Of a stretch of 64,000 nt of DNA, positions 34,926-43,287 are shown piece after piece; the stretch's first letter is position 1, and every line of letters starts with the position of its first letter. Both the position numbers and the translations under genes were made by a program. This DNA is from Bacteroidota bacterium (GTDB taxonomy: Bacteria > Bacteroidota > Bacteroidia > Chitinophagales > LD1): positions 95,559 through 159,558 of the forward strand of contig JAFDYN010000013.1 of the NCBI GenBank assembly GCA_018267385.1, in the 5' to 3' direction. The notes beneath the pieces are model-generated. The model saw only the letters and a program-made list of their open reading frames with translations. It ran no database searches and was not told where the DNA came from.

Positions 34926-37900
34926 TCAATACCCCAGATTAGGCCCCAGCCACCTTTCCATCTCCGCTACAGAGAGGCCCTTGAGGCGCGCGAGGTTTTC
35001 TACCTGGTCCTTGGCTATCTTGCCCACGCCGAAGTATTTTGCTTCTGCATTGGCAAAGTACCAGCCGCTCACGGAGGCGGTAGGCAGCATGGCGTAGGAG
35101 GAGGTGAGGGTGATGCCTGTATTCTTCTCTACATCCAGCAGCTGCCAGATGGTCGGCTTCTCGGTGTGGTCGGGGCAGGCAGGGTAGCCGGGTGCGGGGC
35201 GTATGCCCTGGTACTGCTCGTTTATCAGCGCATCGTTGGTCAGCTTTTCGTCCTGCGCGTAGCCCCAGTATTCTTTGCGCACACGCTCATGCAGCCTTTC
35301 GGCAAAGGCCTCTGCCAGACGGTCTGCCAGCGCCTTGAGCATGATGGCCGAGTAGTCGTCATGATTGGCCTCAAACTCCTTCACCTTGGCCTCTATATTG
35401 CCACCCGCCGTCACGGCAAAGGCGCCGATATAGTCTTCGCGGCCTGAGTCCTCCGGCGCGATGAAGTCTGCCAGGGAGATATTCTTTTGCGTGCCTTCCT
35501 TCTTTGTCTGCTGGCGCATCTGGTGAAAGGCCACCTCGCCACCGGCACTGTCATCAGCAGCCTGGGCCCTATCCCTGTCAGCAGCATGTACGATGATGCT
35601 TTCGTCTCTCGTATTGGCCGGGAAGATGCCTATCACACCCGTAGCGGTGATCCATTTTTCGGCTATCACTTTTTGCAGCATCTCCTGTGCATCGGCGTAG
35701 AGTTTTTTGGCTTCTGCGCCATACTTGTCACTCTCCAGTACACGCGGGTAGGTACCAGAGATACCCCACGAGCTGAAGAACGGCGACCAGTCTATATACG
35801 CCGCCAGCTCCGCTATCGGATAGTCTTCAAATACTTTCACACCGGTGAAGTTTGGCTTCTTTATCTCCGCCTTGGTCCAGTCTATGGCATACTTGTTTCG
35901 CCGCGCCTCTGCGAGTGATACGTACTCCACCTCAGACTGCCGCGAGAGAAACTGCTCACGCATCCTGTCATACTCCTCGCGCAGCTCCTGTGCGGTAGTA
36001 GCGCCGGTATCTTTGCTCAGCAGATTGCTGGCTACGGTCACGGCCTTAGATGCATCCAGCACATGCACCACAGGGCCGCTGTAGGCCGGGGCTACCTTCA
36101 CCGCTGTGTGCAGCTTAGACGTAGTAGCACCGCCCACCATCAGCGGGGTCTTCATACCGAGGCGCTCCATCTCTTTGGCCACGTGCACCATCTCATCCAG
36201 GCTCGGCGTGATCAGGCCACTGAGGCCTATGATGTCCGCATTCACCTCTTTGGCTTTCTCCAGTATTTTATCTGCCGGCACCATCACGCCTATGTCTACT
36301 ATCTCGTAGTTATTGCAGGCCAGTACCACGCCTACTATGTTCTTGCCTATGTCGTGTACGTCACCTTTGACCGTAGCGAGCAGGATGCGTCCTGCGCCGC
36401 TTTTATCAGCGTTCTTTTTCTTCTCCTCTGCGAGGAAAGGCTCCAGGTACGCCACCGACTTCTTCATCACCCTCGCAGACTTCACCACCTGCGGCAGAAA
36501 CATCTTGCCACTGCCAAAGAGATCTCCCACGATATTCATACCGGCCATGAGCGGGCCCTCTATCACATGCAGCGGCCGGCCGTATTTCTGGCGGGCCTCC
36601 TCTGTATCAGCCTCTATATGCTCTACTATGCCTTTCACCAGCGCGTGAGACAGGCGCTCCTCCACGGTGCCCTTGCGCCACTCCTCATCTGCTACTTCGG
36701 CCTTGTCTTTTTTCTTCACCGTCTCGGCAAAGGCTAACAGTCGTTCGGTAGCGTCATCACGGCGGTCCAGCAGCACATCCTCTACACGCTCCAGCAGGTC
36801 CTTAGGTATATCGTCATAGACCTCCAGCATGGCAGGGTTCACGATACCCATATCCATACCCTCGCGGATAGCATGATAGAGGAAAGCCGAGTGCATGGCC
36901 TCACGCACCGGGTTATTGCCACGGAAGGAGAAGGACACATTGCTCACACCACCACTCACGTGGGCATGAGGGAGGTTCTCGCGTATCCAGCGTGTAGCAC
37001 GGAAGAAGTCGAGCGCATTTTGCCTATGCTCCTCCATACCCGTAGCCACGGGGAATATATTTGGATCGAAGATGATATCCTCTGCGGGAAAGCCCACACG
37101 GTCCACGAGTATGCGGTATGACCGCTCGCAGATCTCTATACGGCGCTCATAGCTATCTGCCTGACCGACTTCGTCGAAAGCCATCACGATCACCGCAGCG
37201 CCGTATGCCTTGACCAGCTCCGCCTGGCGGATAAATTCTTCTTCGCCACCTTTCAGCGAGATAGAGTTTACGATGCCTTTGCCCTGCAGGCACTTGAGGC
37301 CCGCTTCTATGATTTCAAACTTAGACGAGTCTACCATCACCGGCACACGGGCTATATCAGGCTCAGAGGCGGTGAGATTGATGAAGCGCTTCATGGCATC
37401 TACGCCATCCAGCATACCCTCGTCCATATTGATATCTATCACCTGTGCGCCGCCCTCTACCTGATCGGTAGCGATGCTCAGTGCGTCGTCATATTTATTC
37501 TCCTTGATCAGCTTGAGAAACTTGGCAGAGCCGGTCACATTGGTCCGCTCGCCTACGTTCATGAAGTTAGACTCGGGCGTAACGGTCACCGGCTCGAGGC
37601 CCGATAGCTGCATAAACTGGATACGCTTCGGTTTCTTTCTCGGCGGGTATTTCGCAGCGATCTCTGCAAAGACCTTCGTATGGTCCGGTGTAGTGCCGCA
37701 GCAGCCACCTATGATATTGATGAAACCGGATTTGATAAACTCCTCCACATCACTACCCATCATAGCCGGCGTCTCATCATAGCCACCAAAGGCATTGGGC
37801 AGGCCCGCGTTAGGATAGCAGCTCACCCAGGTGTGCGATACATTGGAGAGCGTCTCGACATACGGGCGCATATCCTTTGCACCGAGCGCACAGTTGAGGC

Positions 37901-38618
37901 CTACAGAGAAAAGGTTCGCATGCTTCACCGATACCCAAAAAGCCTCTGTCGTTTGTCCGCTCAGTGTCCTTCCGCTCTGATCTGTGATCGTACCGGAGAC
38001 AGAGACAGGCAGGTTGGTGCCTTTTTCTTTCTGCACCTGCTGTATGGCAAAGAGTGCCGCCTTACAGTTCAGCGTATCAAACACGGTCTCTACCAGCAGC
38101 CAGTCAGAGCCGCCATCTATCAGGCCGTGCGCCTGCTCCGTATATGCCTCCACCAGCTGGTCAAAAGTGATAGCGCGGTAGCCCGGATTATTGACATCGG
38201 GAGAGATAGAGGCGGTCCTATTGGTCGGGCCAAAGGCGCCTGCTACGAAGCGTGGCTTGTCAGGATTTGCTTTGTTGAATTCTTCAGCTACTTCTTTAGC
38301 GATCCTGGCCGACTCATAGTTGAGCTGATAGGCCAGGTGCTCCAGGTGGTAGTCTGCCTGTGCGATGGTAGTAGACGAGAAGGTATTGGTCTCCACGATA
38401 TCTGCGCCTGCGGCGAAATACTGGCGGTGTATCTCCTTGATCACCTCCGGTTTTGTGATAGAGAGCAGGTCATTATTGCCCTTCAGGTCATGCTTGTGGT
38501 CTTTCAGTATCTCTCCGCGAAAGTCCTCCTCTGTCAGCTTATAGTGCTGTATCATGGTGCCCATAGCGCCATCTAGTACGAGTATCTTTTCTTCTGCCAG
38601 CTGTGCCAGTGTCTTCAT
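34926..38618 (-). CDS. metH: Cobalamin-dependent methionine synthase
   Basis: 1230-residue MetH, methylating homocysteine from 5-methyltetrahydrofolate through methylcobalamin. Domains in order: homocysteine-binding (1 to about 330, zinc cysteines in GLNCALGA and [10 protein letters not shown]), folate-binding TIM barrel (about 355-620, [14 protein letters not shown]), cobalamin-binding helical cap and Rossmann fold (about 650-890, with the cobalt-ligating His in [14 protein letters not shown]), and the SAM-dependent reactivation domain (about 900-1230, with [12 protein letters not shown]). It is full length, unlike the split MetH proteins of some relatives. Expression is expected to respond to SAM through the SAM-I riboswitch 150 bases upstream. 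Confidence 0.97.
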   Translation of the reverse strand: MKTLAQLAEEKILVLDGAMGTMIQHYKLTEEDFRGEILKDHKHDLKGNNDLLSITKPEVIKEIHRQYFAAGADIVETNTFSSTTIAQADYHLEHLAYQLNYESARIAKEVAEEFNKANPDKPRFVAGAFGPTNRTASISPDVNNPGYRAITFDQLVEAYTEQAHGLIDGGSDWLLVETVFDTLNCKAALFAIQQVQKEKGTNLPVSVSGTITDQSGRTLSGQTTEAFWVSVKHANLFSVGLNCALGAKDMRPYVETLSNVSHTWVSCYPNAGLPNAFGGYDETPAMMGSDVEEFIKSGFINIIGGCCGTTPDHTKVFAEIAAKYPPRKKPKRIQFMQLSGLEPVTVTPESNFMNVGERTNVTGSAKFLKLIKENKYDDALSIATDQVEGGAQVIDINMDEGMLDGVDAMKRFINLTASEPDIARVPVMVDSSKFEIIEAGLKCLQGKGIVNSISLKGGEEEFIRQAELVKAYGAAVIVMAFDEVGQADSYERRIEICERSYRILVDRVGFPAEDIIFDPNIFPVATGMEEHRQNALDFFRATRWIRENLPHAHVSGGVSNVSFSFRGNNPVREAMHSAFLYHAIREGMDMGIVNPAMLEVYDDIPKDLLERVEDVLLDRRDDATERLLAFAETVKKKDKAEVADEEWRKGTVEERLSHALVKGIVEHIEADTEEARQKYGRPLHVIEGPLMAGMNIVGDLFGSGKMFLPQVVKSARVMKKSVAYLEPFLAEEKKKNADKSGAGRILLATVKGDVHDIGKNIVGVVLACNNYEIVDIGVMVPADKILEKAKEVNADIIGLSGLITPSLDEMVHVAKEMERLGMKTPLMVGGATTSKLHTAVKVAPAYSGPVVHVLDASKAVTVASNLLSKDTGATTAQELREEYDRMREQFLSRQSEVEYVSLAEARRNKYAIDWTKAEIKKPNFTGVKVFEDYPIAELAAYIDWSPFFSSWGISGTYPRVLESDKYGAEAKKLYADAQEMLQKVIAEKWITATGVIGIFPANTRDESIIVHAADRDRAQAADDSAGGEVAFHQMRQQTKKEGTQKNISLADFIAPEDSGREDYIGAFAVTAGGNIEAKVKEFEANHDDYSAIMLKALADRLAEAFAERLHERVRKEYWGYAQDEKLTNDALINEQYQGIRPAPGYPACPDHTEKPTIWQLLDVEKNTGITLTSSYAMLPTASVSGWYFANAEAKYFGVGKIAKDQVENLARLKGLSVAEMERWLGPNLGY

Positions 38619-38621
38619 CTA

Positions 38622-38714
38622 TCTTAGTATTTAGTAGTCAGCATTTAGTATTAAGACAATGCCTCCGCGCACAGGTATTGAGTGCGTAGTGAGTATTGAG
38701 ATAATACCAATACA
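38622..38714 (-). repeat. Low-complexity ACTAAATACT/CTCAATACT repeat tract in the metH leader
   Basis: In mRNA sense the sequence between riboswitch and metH has repeated CTCAATACT and ACTAAATACT-like units (for example ACTAAATGCTGACTACTAAA). A GGTATT/AATACC pair could form a loose hairpin. Similar AT-rich stretches precede asnB (29395-29440). Confidence 0.5.
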
Positions 38715-38771
38715 ATTGAGCCTTTGATATGATTTTTCGGAAAGAGTGGGAGTCGCATGGAATATGCACCG

Positions 38772-38897
38772 TTATCTTTCCCCGGCATAGCCAGGGCAGG
38801 ATTTAGCACCTTCATCTGTCTGCGTAGCCGTTTGGCGTTATTGCAGACATGGGTTGCTAAGACATCAGCGGGCCTGTCCCTCCGTCTTTCTTGATAA
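38772..38897 (-). promoter_or_regulatory. SAM-I (S-box) riboswitch upstream of metH
   Basis: Minus strand: P1 is TTATC (38897-38893) with GATAA (38776-38772). The invariant S-box blocks follow in order: TTATCAAGAAAGACGGAGGG, ACAGGCCCGCTGATGTCT, TAGCAACC, a P3 hairpin (CATGTCTGC with GCAGACAGATG), GGTGCTAAATCC and a P4 hairpin (CCCTGGC/GCCGGGG), then GGAAAGATAA. These match the SAM-I aptamer consensus, which binds S-adenosylmethionine and usually turns off methionine genes. I see no U-rich terminator between it and metH, so the expression platform is unclear; GGAAAGA (38782-38776 side) can pair with a downstream TCTTTCC. Confidence 0.93.
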
Positions 38898-38919
38898 TCA
38901 TACTGGTAAAGAGCGGCTG

Positions 38920-38950
38920 CAAATATAAGTGATATACTGCATTTGGCAAA
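38920..38950 (-). promoter_or_regulatory. Consensus promoter of the SAM-I/metH transcript
   Basis: Minus strand TTTG (38950-38947), exactly 19 bases, TATATTTG (38927-38920): a perfect TTTG-N19-TAnnTTTG promoter. The start would be near 38914, about 16 bases before the aptamer. Confidence 0.8.
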
Positions 38951-38963
38951 GATAACCATCAGG

Positions 38964-39731
38964 CTACTTTTTCAGCTGGAAGACCGAACTGCTGGCAGGT
39001 GCCTTGTACTGCACCGTATCCACTATATCTACCCTGCTACCACGCGCATACCGCCTGTGCAACAGGAGGGTAAAGTCCGACCGGCCCTGCTGCTTGCGCA
39101 GCTCCTCAGACATGAGCATCGAGATGCTGCTGCCATTGCTATGCATATTTCGCTGAATGCCATTGAGGTTGATTTTCAGGTCTATGGCCCGGTAGTTTCG
39201 CTGATAGCCGCCGGATGTATTGTCTGTGTAGAAGAAAGAAGAACCGACATTATTGCGCATCATGCGCTCATTGGCCCTGGTGAGTGTGTTTTTTAAGACG
39301 ACTCCTTCACGCAGCCTCCAGGTGATGACACGGAAGCCCCTGAAAGATATCCTCGGCTGCCATCTCGGGGGGAGAGGGATATAGGGTGTTACCAATGGTT
39401 TGAGCGAAGGTATGATGATAAAAGTTTTGTCCAGAGCGCTCACTTGTACTCCCTTTGGGTCAAGGGCCCGAAGGTGTAGGGTGATGGTAGCCGGAGGTAT
39501 ATTGCTGTCCGGCATGGAGGGATTGATATGCGTAGTGATGGCGAAGGCTGTGTCGTAGACTTGCAGGTCCCCACGGCTCAGGGATACGCGCAGCTTGCAG
39601 CCCGCCATCACACCCCCTACTGCAAACCCTGTAGTCACCCCATCTGTGATCATATCCGTATCTGGCAGCAAAAGGAGGGAAGGTCCTCGTCTTACTTTGA
39701 TCTCTATATCACTGTCCTGGGCAGGGAGCAA
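38964..39731 (-). CDS. Hypothetical protein, start in doubt (possible frameshift in the signal peptide)
   Basis: 255 residues, no recognised family, beta-rich, with a basic stretch PLPPRWQPRISFRGFRVITW in the middle and a C-terminal YKAPASSSVFQLKK. In this frame there is no ATG or GTG near the N-terminus: the start given is TTG at 39731. One frame over, a GTG start 29 bases upstream gives VKYALTITLLLCSLP, a good signal peptide, then runs into a stop ten residues on. Joining it by a single-base shift would produce signal peptide plus PAQDSDIEIK. So the gene is either frameshifted (real or a sequencing error) or uses an atypical start; probably a periplasmic protein. Confidence 0.55.
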   Translation of the reverse strand: MLPAQDSDIEIKVRRGPSLLLLPDTDMITDGVTTGFAVGGVMAGCKLRVSLSRGDLQVYDTAFAITTHINPSMPDSNIPPATITLHLRALDPKGVQVSALDKTFIIIPSLKPLVTPYIPLPPRWQPRISFRGFRVITWRLREGVVLKNTLTRANERMMRNNVGSSFFYTDNTSGGYQRNYRAIDLKINLNGIQRNMHSNGSSISMLMSEELRKQQGRSDFTLLLHRRYARGSRVDIVDTVQYKAPASSSVFQLKK

Positions 39732-39850
39732 AGCAACAGCGTTATCGTTAGGGCGTATTTCACGTAGAGGGGTCTGACTCTAAATATAATAGAAACAACG
39801 CCAGTCCCGGCAATCCTGGTATCCTAAAAAAATATAACAGCACCGGATAC

Positions 39851-41128
39851 CTATCGGCCTACCTCATGGAGTTTCTCCAGGTCACCTTTTTGCAGCCAGA
39901 TCAGCATACCGCCGGTGATGCATATAGCGCCCATCACAGCATTGGCGTAGATAATATTGATACCCTGATGAAATAGCGGCAATGCAAAGAGCCCGGTGAG
40001 CAGGAGGCGCATGGCTACGTTGATCACGAAGAAGACACTATTGGTCCGGCCTATCACAGCGTTGGGGATATGAGAGAATAGGAACGTGACGCGCAGTACC
40101 CGCGCAGCCGAGTTGCTAAAGCCGATCACAAAGTAGCAGAGATAGTACCAGCTCAGCACGTTATTATACACATGCACAAAGTACATCCCTCCAGCTACAA
40201 AAAATAACGCGATCAGCCCCGGTATGATACGCCGCTGCACGAAGAGTCTGGTAGTGACAAAGCCCGCCAGCAAAGCACCCATAGAAAAGACCATATCTGA
40301 GAGCGCATAGACATCGCCCCCTCGGTGCAGGTAGTGGTCTACATAGATAGGATTGACCAACGTGCTGTGCACAATGATGGTAAGGAATATAAAGAGAGAC
40401 GCATTGCCAAATAGAAAGATGACCGGATGCTTTTTGAGGTAGGACATCCCGGTGCGGATACGCTTGATCAGTGGGTCTGTATCTATGGTGCGGTCTGCCA
40501 CGGCTATGGATCGTATCTGATAGATGATGATGAAAGCCAAGACATAAGTGACGGCATCTATACCGAAAACCTCATAAATACTGAGCGGCCGTATGAAGAA
40601 AGGTACTATGATATCACTACCAAAGAAATTGAAATGCCCGGGTACACCATTCAGCAGCAGCGCGCCGAGTCCACCCGATATGGTCCACGTGAGCTGGCCC
40701 TGCACCTCCAGCTGAGAGGTCACGCGCCCGTAGTCTTCTTTGGCCGTGATCTCCTGTGCGAAGCCATATAGTGTGGGGAAGTGAATGTTATAAATGAATA
40801 CTGTGGTAGCAAACGCAAGCGCTACCAGCAGCCACGGAGTCGTGCCATGCAGGTAGCCCGTCAGGCTGGCGGTGCCCAGCATAAGCATGCCCGCTGCATT
40901 GATGGCCAGAAATATAAGGCGGCGGTCATAGCGGTCTACCAGTGTGCCCGCATACACGCCCCAGACAAGAGAGATACTGGTCACTACAAAGTATATCCGG
41001 CTGAAAAGACCCTCGTCATGTACCACCGATATAAAGTACCATGGGATGGCCAGCATGGAGATACCCTGAGAGATCCCGGATATCGAGTTGGCCAGGAGCA
41101 GGAGATAAATGGCACGTTTGTTTTTCAC
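39851..41128 (-). CDS. MFS transporter
   Basis: 425 residues from a GTG at 41128 (VKNKRAIYLLLLANSISGIS); an ATG at 41191 would add 21 residues of no obvious membrane character. About twelve hydrophobic segments; the motif between helices 2 and 3 is GTLVDRYDRR, the signature of major facilitator superfamily proteins, and the family appears to be the MFS_3/enterobactin-exporter-like type. Substrate unknown. A TAGCTTTG element at 41142-41135 ends six bases before the GTG, which supports the chosen start and suggests a leaderless message. It is transcribed divergently from lptC. Confidence 0.85.
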   Translation of the reverse strand: MKNKRAIYLLLLANSISGISQGISMLAIPWYFISVVHDEGLFSRIYFVVTSISLVWGVYAGTLVDRYDRRLIFLAINAAGMLMLGTASLTGYLHGTTPWLLVALAFATTVFIYNIHFPTLYGFAQEITAKEDYGRVTSQLEVQGQLTWTISGGLGALLLNGVPGHFNFFGSDIIVPFFIRPLSIYEVFGIDAVTYVLAFIIIYQIRSIAVADRTIDTDPLIKRIRTGMSYLKKHPVIFLFGNASLFIFLTIIVHSTLVNPIYVDHYLHRGGDVYALSDMVFSMGALLAGFVTTRLFVQRRIIPGLIALFFVAGGMYFVHVYNNVLSWYYLCYFVIGFSNSAARVLRVTFLFSHIPNAVIGRTNSVFFVINVAMRLLLTGLFALPLFHQGINIIYANAVMGAICITGGMLIWLQKGDLEKLHEVGR

Positions 41129-41199
41129 CGGGGGCAAAGCTAAAATATCCCGCTCCACAGCATAGTGACCTGACAATAAATGCCAAATCACCGTCGTGG

Positions 41200-41231
41200 T
41201 TGCAGAGAGCCACCGCTATTTTATACTTTTG
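41200..41231 (+). promoter_or_regulatory. Promoter of lptC
   Basis: TTG at 41200-41202, about 21 bases, TACTTTTG at 41224-41231 (exact TAnnTTTG). The ATG at 41238 follows six bases later, as at the LpxH-like gene. Confidence 0.6.
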
Positions 41232-41237
41232 GCCGCG

Positions 41238-41789
41238 ATGCTACCTGTCCGCCTTTGTCTGTTTGCCCTGCTTTTGGCCGTACTGCTGCCCTGCTGCAAA
41301 AATGATATGCAGGAGGCGAGGCTGGTCACTGCCCGGGCCAATACGCAGATAGAGCAAGGTAAAAATGTGACGATCCGCTACTCTGACCACGGTAAGATCA
41401 AGATCAAAGCAGAAGCCAAAACGCTGACCCGGTTTAATACAGACCGACCGTACATGGAGTTTTCTGATGGGATCAAGGTTTCCTTCTACTCGGTAGATGG
41501 GCAGGTATCTACCACTATGGTGGCCGACTATGCCTCTGCGGTAGAGAGCTCCAGCATCATGACTGCTCGCAAGAATGTGGAAGTGATCAATGCCAAGGGC
41601 GAAAAGCTCAATACCGAAGAGCTGATATGGGATGAGCAGAAAAAGGTGCTCTACTCTAATGCATTTGTCAAGATCACTACGGCGGAGGAGATCATCTATG
41701 GTAACGGCATGGAGGCAAATGAGGACTTCTCTGACTATGTGATCAAAAAGATCACCGGCAAGGTGAAAGTCAAGACAGAGAAGGAATAG
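41238..41789 (+). CDS. lptC: LptC-like LPS export protein
   Basis: 183 residues from ATG at 41238 (MLPVRLCLFALLLAVLLPCC), a start favoured over 41196 because the promoter -7 element ends six bases before it. The lipobox-like LLPCC at residues 16-20 suggests a lipoprotein or anchor in the inner membrane. The remaining sequence forms the jellyroll of LptC/OstA-like proteins (GKNVTIRYSDHGKIKIKAEA, ADYASAVESSSIMTARKNVE, LNTEELIWDEQKKVLYSNA), which hands lipopolysaccharide from LptFG to LptA. Its partners are not in the window. TatC follows 111 bases downstream. Confidence 0.82.
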   Translation: MLPVRLCLFALLLAVLLPCCKNDMQEARLVTARANTQIEQGKNVTIRYSDHGKIKIKAEAKTLTRFNTDRPYMEFSDGIKVSFYSVDGQVSTTMVADYASAVESSSIMTARKNVEVINAKGEKLNTEELIWDEQKKVLYSNAFVKITTAEEIIYGNGMEANEDFSDYVIKKITGKVKVKTEKE

Positions 41790-41900
41790 CAATATCTCGC
41801 TCAGCCAACCGTCCTAAACGGTGTTAAACTGCCCGAGTCTGCGTGACTTTGCCTATTTTGCGGGCGATTTTTACCACCAGAATATTTCAGTCTACGACAG

Positions 41901-42770
41901 ATGGCCCTTTTTGGCAATAAGAATACAGTGAATGATGGGGCCGAGATGGGTTTCTTTGACCACATCGATGCGCTCCGGCAGCATATCTTCCGCGCAGCTA
42001 TTGTAGTCATACTCGTGACCTGCGTGATGCTCTACAAAAGCTCCTGGGTATTTGACCGTCTCATCTTCGGCCCGGTCAAGAGTGACTTCCTGACCTATCG
42101 CGTCCTTTGCCATCTCAGCAATACGATCCGGCCGCTGCTCTGCAAGTTTTCTCCGCTGCTATGTCCGGACAAGGGGCTCTGCTTCGACGGGCTGGATATC
42201 AAGTTCATGAATACGGAGCTTTTTGGCCAGTTTATGACGCAGATACAGATATCTATTGTACTGGGTGTGGTATTTTCTTTCCCCTATATCATCTGGGAGA
42301 TTTGGCGTTTCATCCGTCCTGCGCTGTCTGAGACCGAGGCACGCAAGTCCGGGCGCATCGTGGTTTTCAGCTCGGTTTTTTTCTTTATCGGAGTGGCCTT
42401 TGCTTATTTCCTTATCGTCCCTTTCTCTCTCAACTTTGCCTATGGCTACCAGATCAGCGGTCAGGTGAGCAATATGTTTACTCTCGATAACTATATCAGC
42501 TTTGTGACCATGATGATGCTGGGGTCAGGTGCCATATTTGAGCTGCCCATGATCATATTTTTCCTGGCCAAGATGGGCATCATCACCGCCCAGTTTATGC
42601 GCAATTATCGTCGCCATGCTATCATTGTGATCCTGATTCTGGCGGCTGTCATCACGCCATCACCGGATATGTTTACCATGACCATTGTAGCGATACCTAT
42701 CTATTTCCTCTTTGAGCTGAGTATAGTGGTAGCAGCCCGCGTCAATCCCGGCGTGAAGGAGATAATATAA
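41901..42770 (+). CDS. tatC: Twin-arginine translocase subunit TatC
   Basis: 289-residue six-helix inner-membrane protein that recognises twin-arginine signal peptides. The N-terminal GFFDHIDALRQHIFRAAIVV matches the TatC start (LxELRxR type), the FxxSFPY block appears as VVFSFPYIIWEIWRFIRPAL, and the GSGAIFELPMIIFFL and VITPSPDMFTMTIVAIPIYF stretches are typical late helices. A 40-residue extension between helices 1 and 2 (PLLCKFSPLLCPDKGLCFD) is characteristic of Bacteroidota. TatA is not in the window. Potential Tat substrates here include the DUF1501 and GH125 proteins. Confidence 0.95.
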   Translation: MALFGNKNTVNDGAEMGFFDHIDALRQHIFRAAIVVILVTCVMLYKSSWVFDRLIFGPVKSDFLTYRVLCHLSNTIRPLLCKFSPLLCPDKGLCFDGLDIKFMNTELFGQFMTQIQISIVLGVVFSFPYIIWEIWRFIRPALSETEARKSGRIVVFSSVFFFIGVAFAYFLIVPFSLNFAYGYQISGQVSNMFTLDNYISFVTMMMLGSGAIFELPMIIFFLAKMGIITAQFMRNYRRHAIIVILILAAVITPSPDMFTMTIVAIPIYFLFELSIVVAARVNPGVKEII

Positions 42771-42822
42771 CTGCTTGCCGCAGCCATCTATTTTCGTAAT
42801 TTTCGCCCTCAAATCATATACT

Positions 42823-43251
42823 ATGCTCATAGCTATCGGTGGCGACCATGCAGGATACGACCTCAAATCAGAACTTCGCGTTTACCTTCTGGAGAAAGGA
42901 TATGAGGTAGATGATCTGGGTGCCTTCTCGGCAGAGTCTGTAGACTATCCTGACTTTGCCCATCCGGTGGCGCATGCTGTGGAGTCTGGCAAGGCTCACT
43001 ATGGCATACTGATCTGCGGCAGCGCCAATGGTGTGGCTATTACGGCCAATAAGCACGAAAAGATACGCGCCGCCATAGCCTGGCGCAAAGAAATAGCCGA
43101 GCTGGCCCGGCAGCACAATGACGCGAATGTGCTCTGCCTGCCTGCCCGCTTCATCACTGTGGAGGAAGCTAAGGAAATGGTAGATGTGTTTCTCGACACA
43201 CCATTCGAGGGCGGGCGCCATCAGCGCAGGGTAGATAAGATAGCCTGCTAG
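42823..43251 (+). CDS. rpiB: Ribose 5-phosphate isomerase B
   Basis: 142 residues from the ATG at 42823 (MLIAIGGDHAGYDLKSELRV), a start that fits the family; an ATG at 42775 would add 16 odd residues. RpiB interconverts ribose-5-phosphate and ribulose-5-phosphate in the pentose phosphate pathway. The phosphate- and sugar-binding residues are in GGDHAGYDLK, YPDFAHPVAHAV, ICGSANGVAITANK (the catalytic Cys is Cys65 here) and LCLPARFITVEEA. The short C-terminus ends RHQRRVDKIAC. It sits 37 bases before the E1 gene. Confidence 0.94.
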   Translation: MLIAIGGDHAGYDLKSELRVYLLEKGYEVDDLGAFSAESVDYPDFAHPVAHAVESGKAHYGILICGSANGVAITANKHEKIRAAIAWRKEIAELARQHNDANVLCLPARFITVEEAKEMVDVFLDTPFEGGRHQRRVDKIAC

Positions 43252-43287
43252 TCGCGGCTGTCATTTTAAAACACTTAGTTTATCTGC

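Noticed and set aside
38651..38959. A 102-codon minus-strand ORF between metH and the hypothetical gene
   Set aside because: It is an accidental frame across the SAM-I riboswitch and its promoter; the residue composition looks non-coding.
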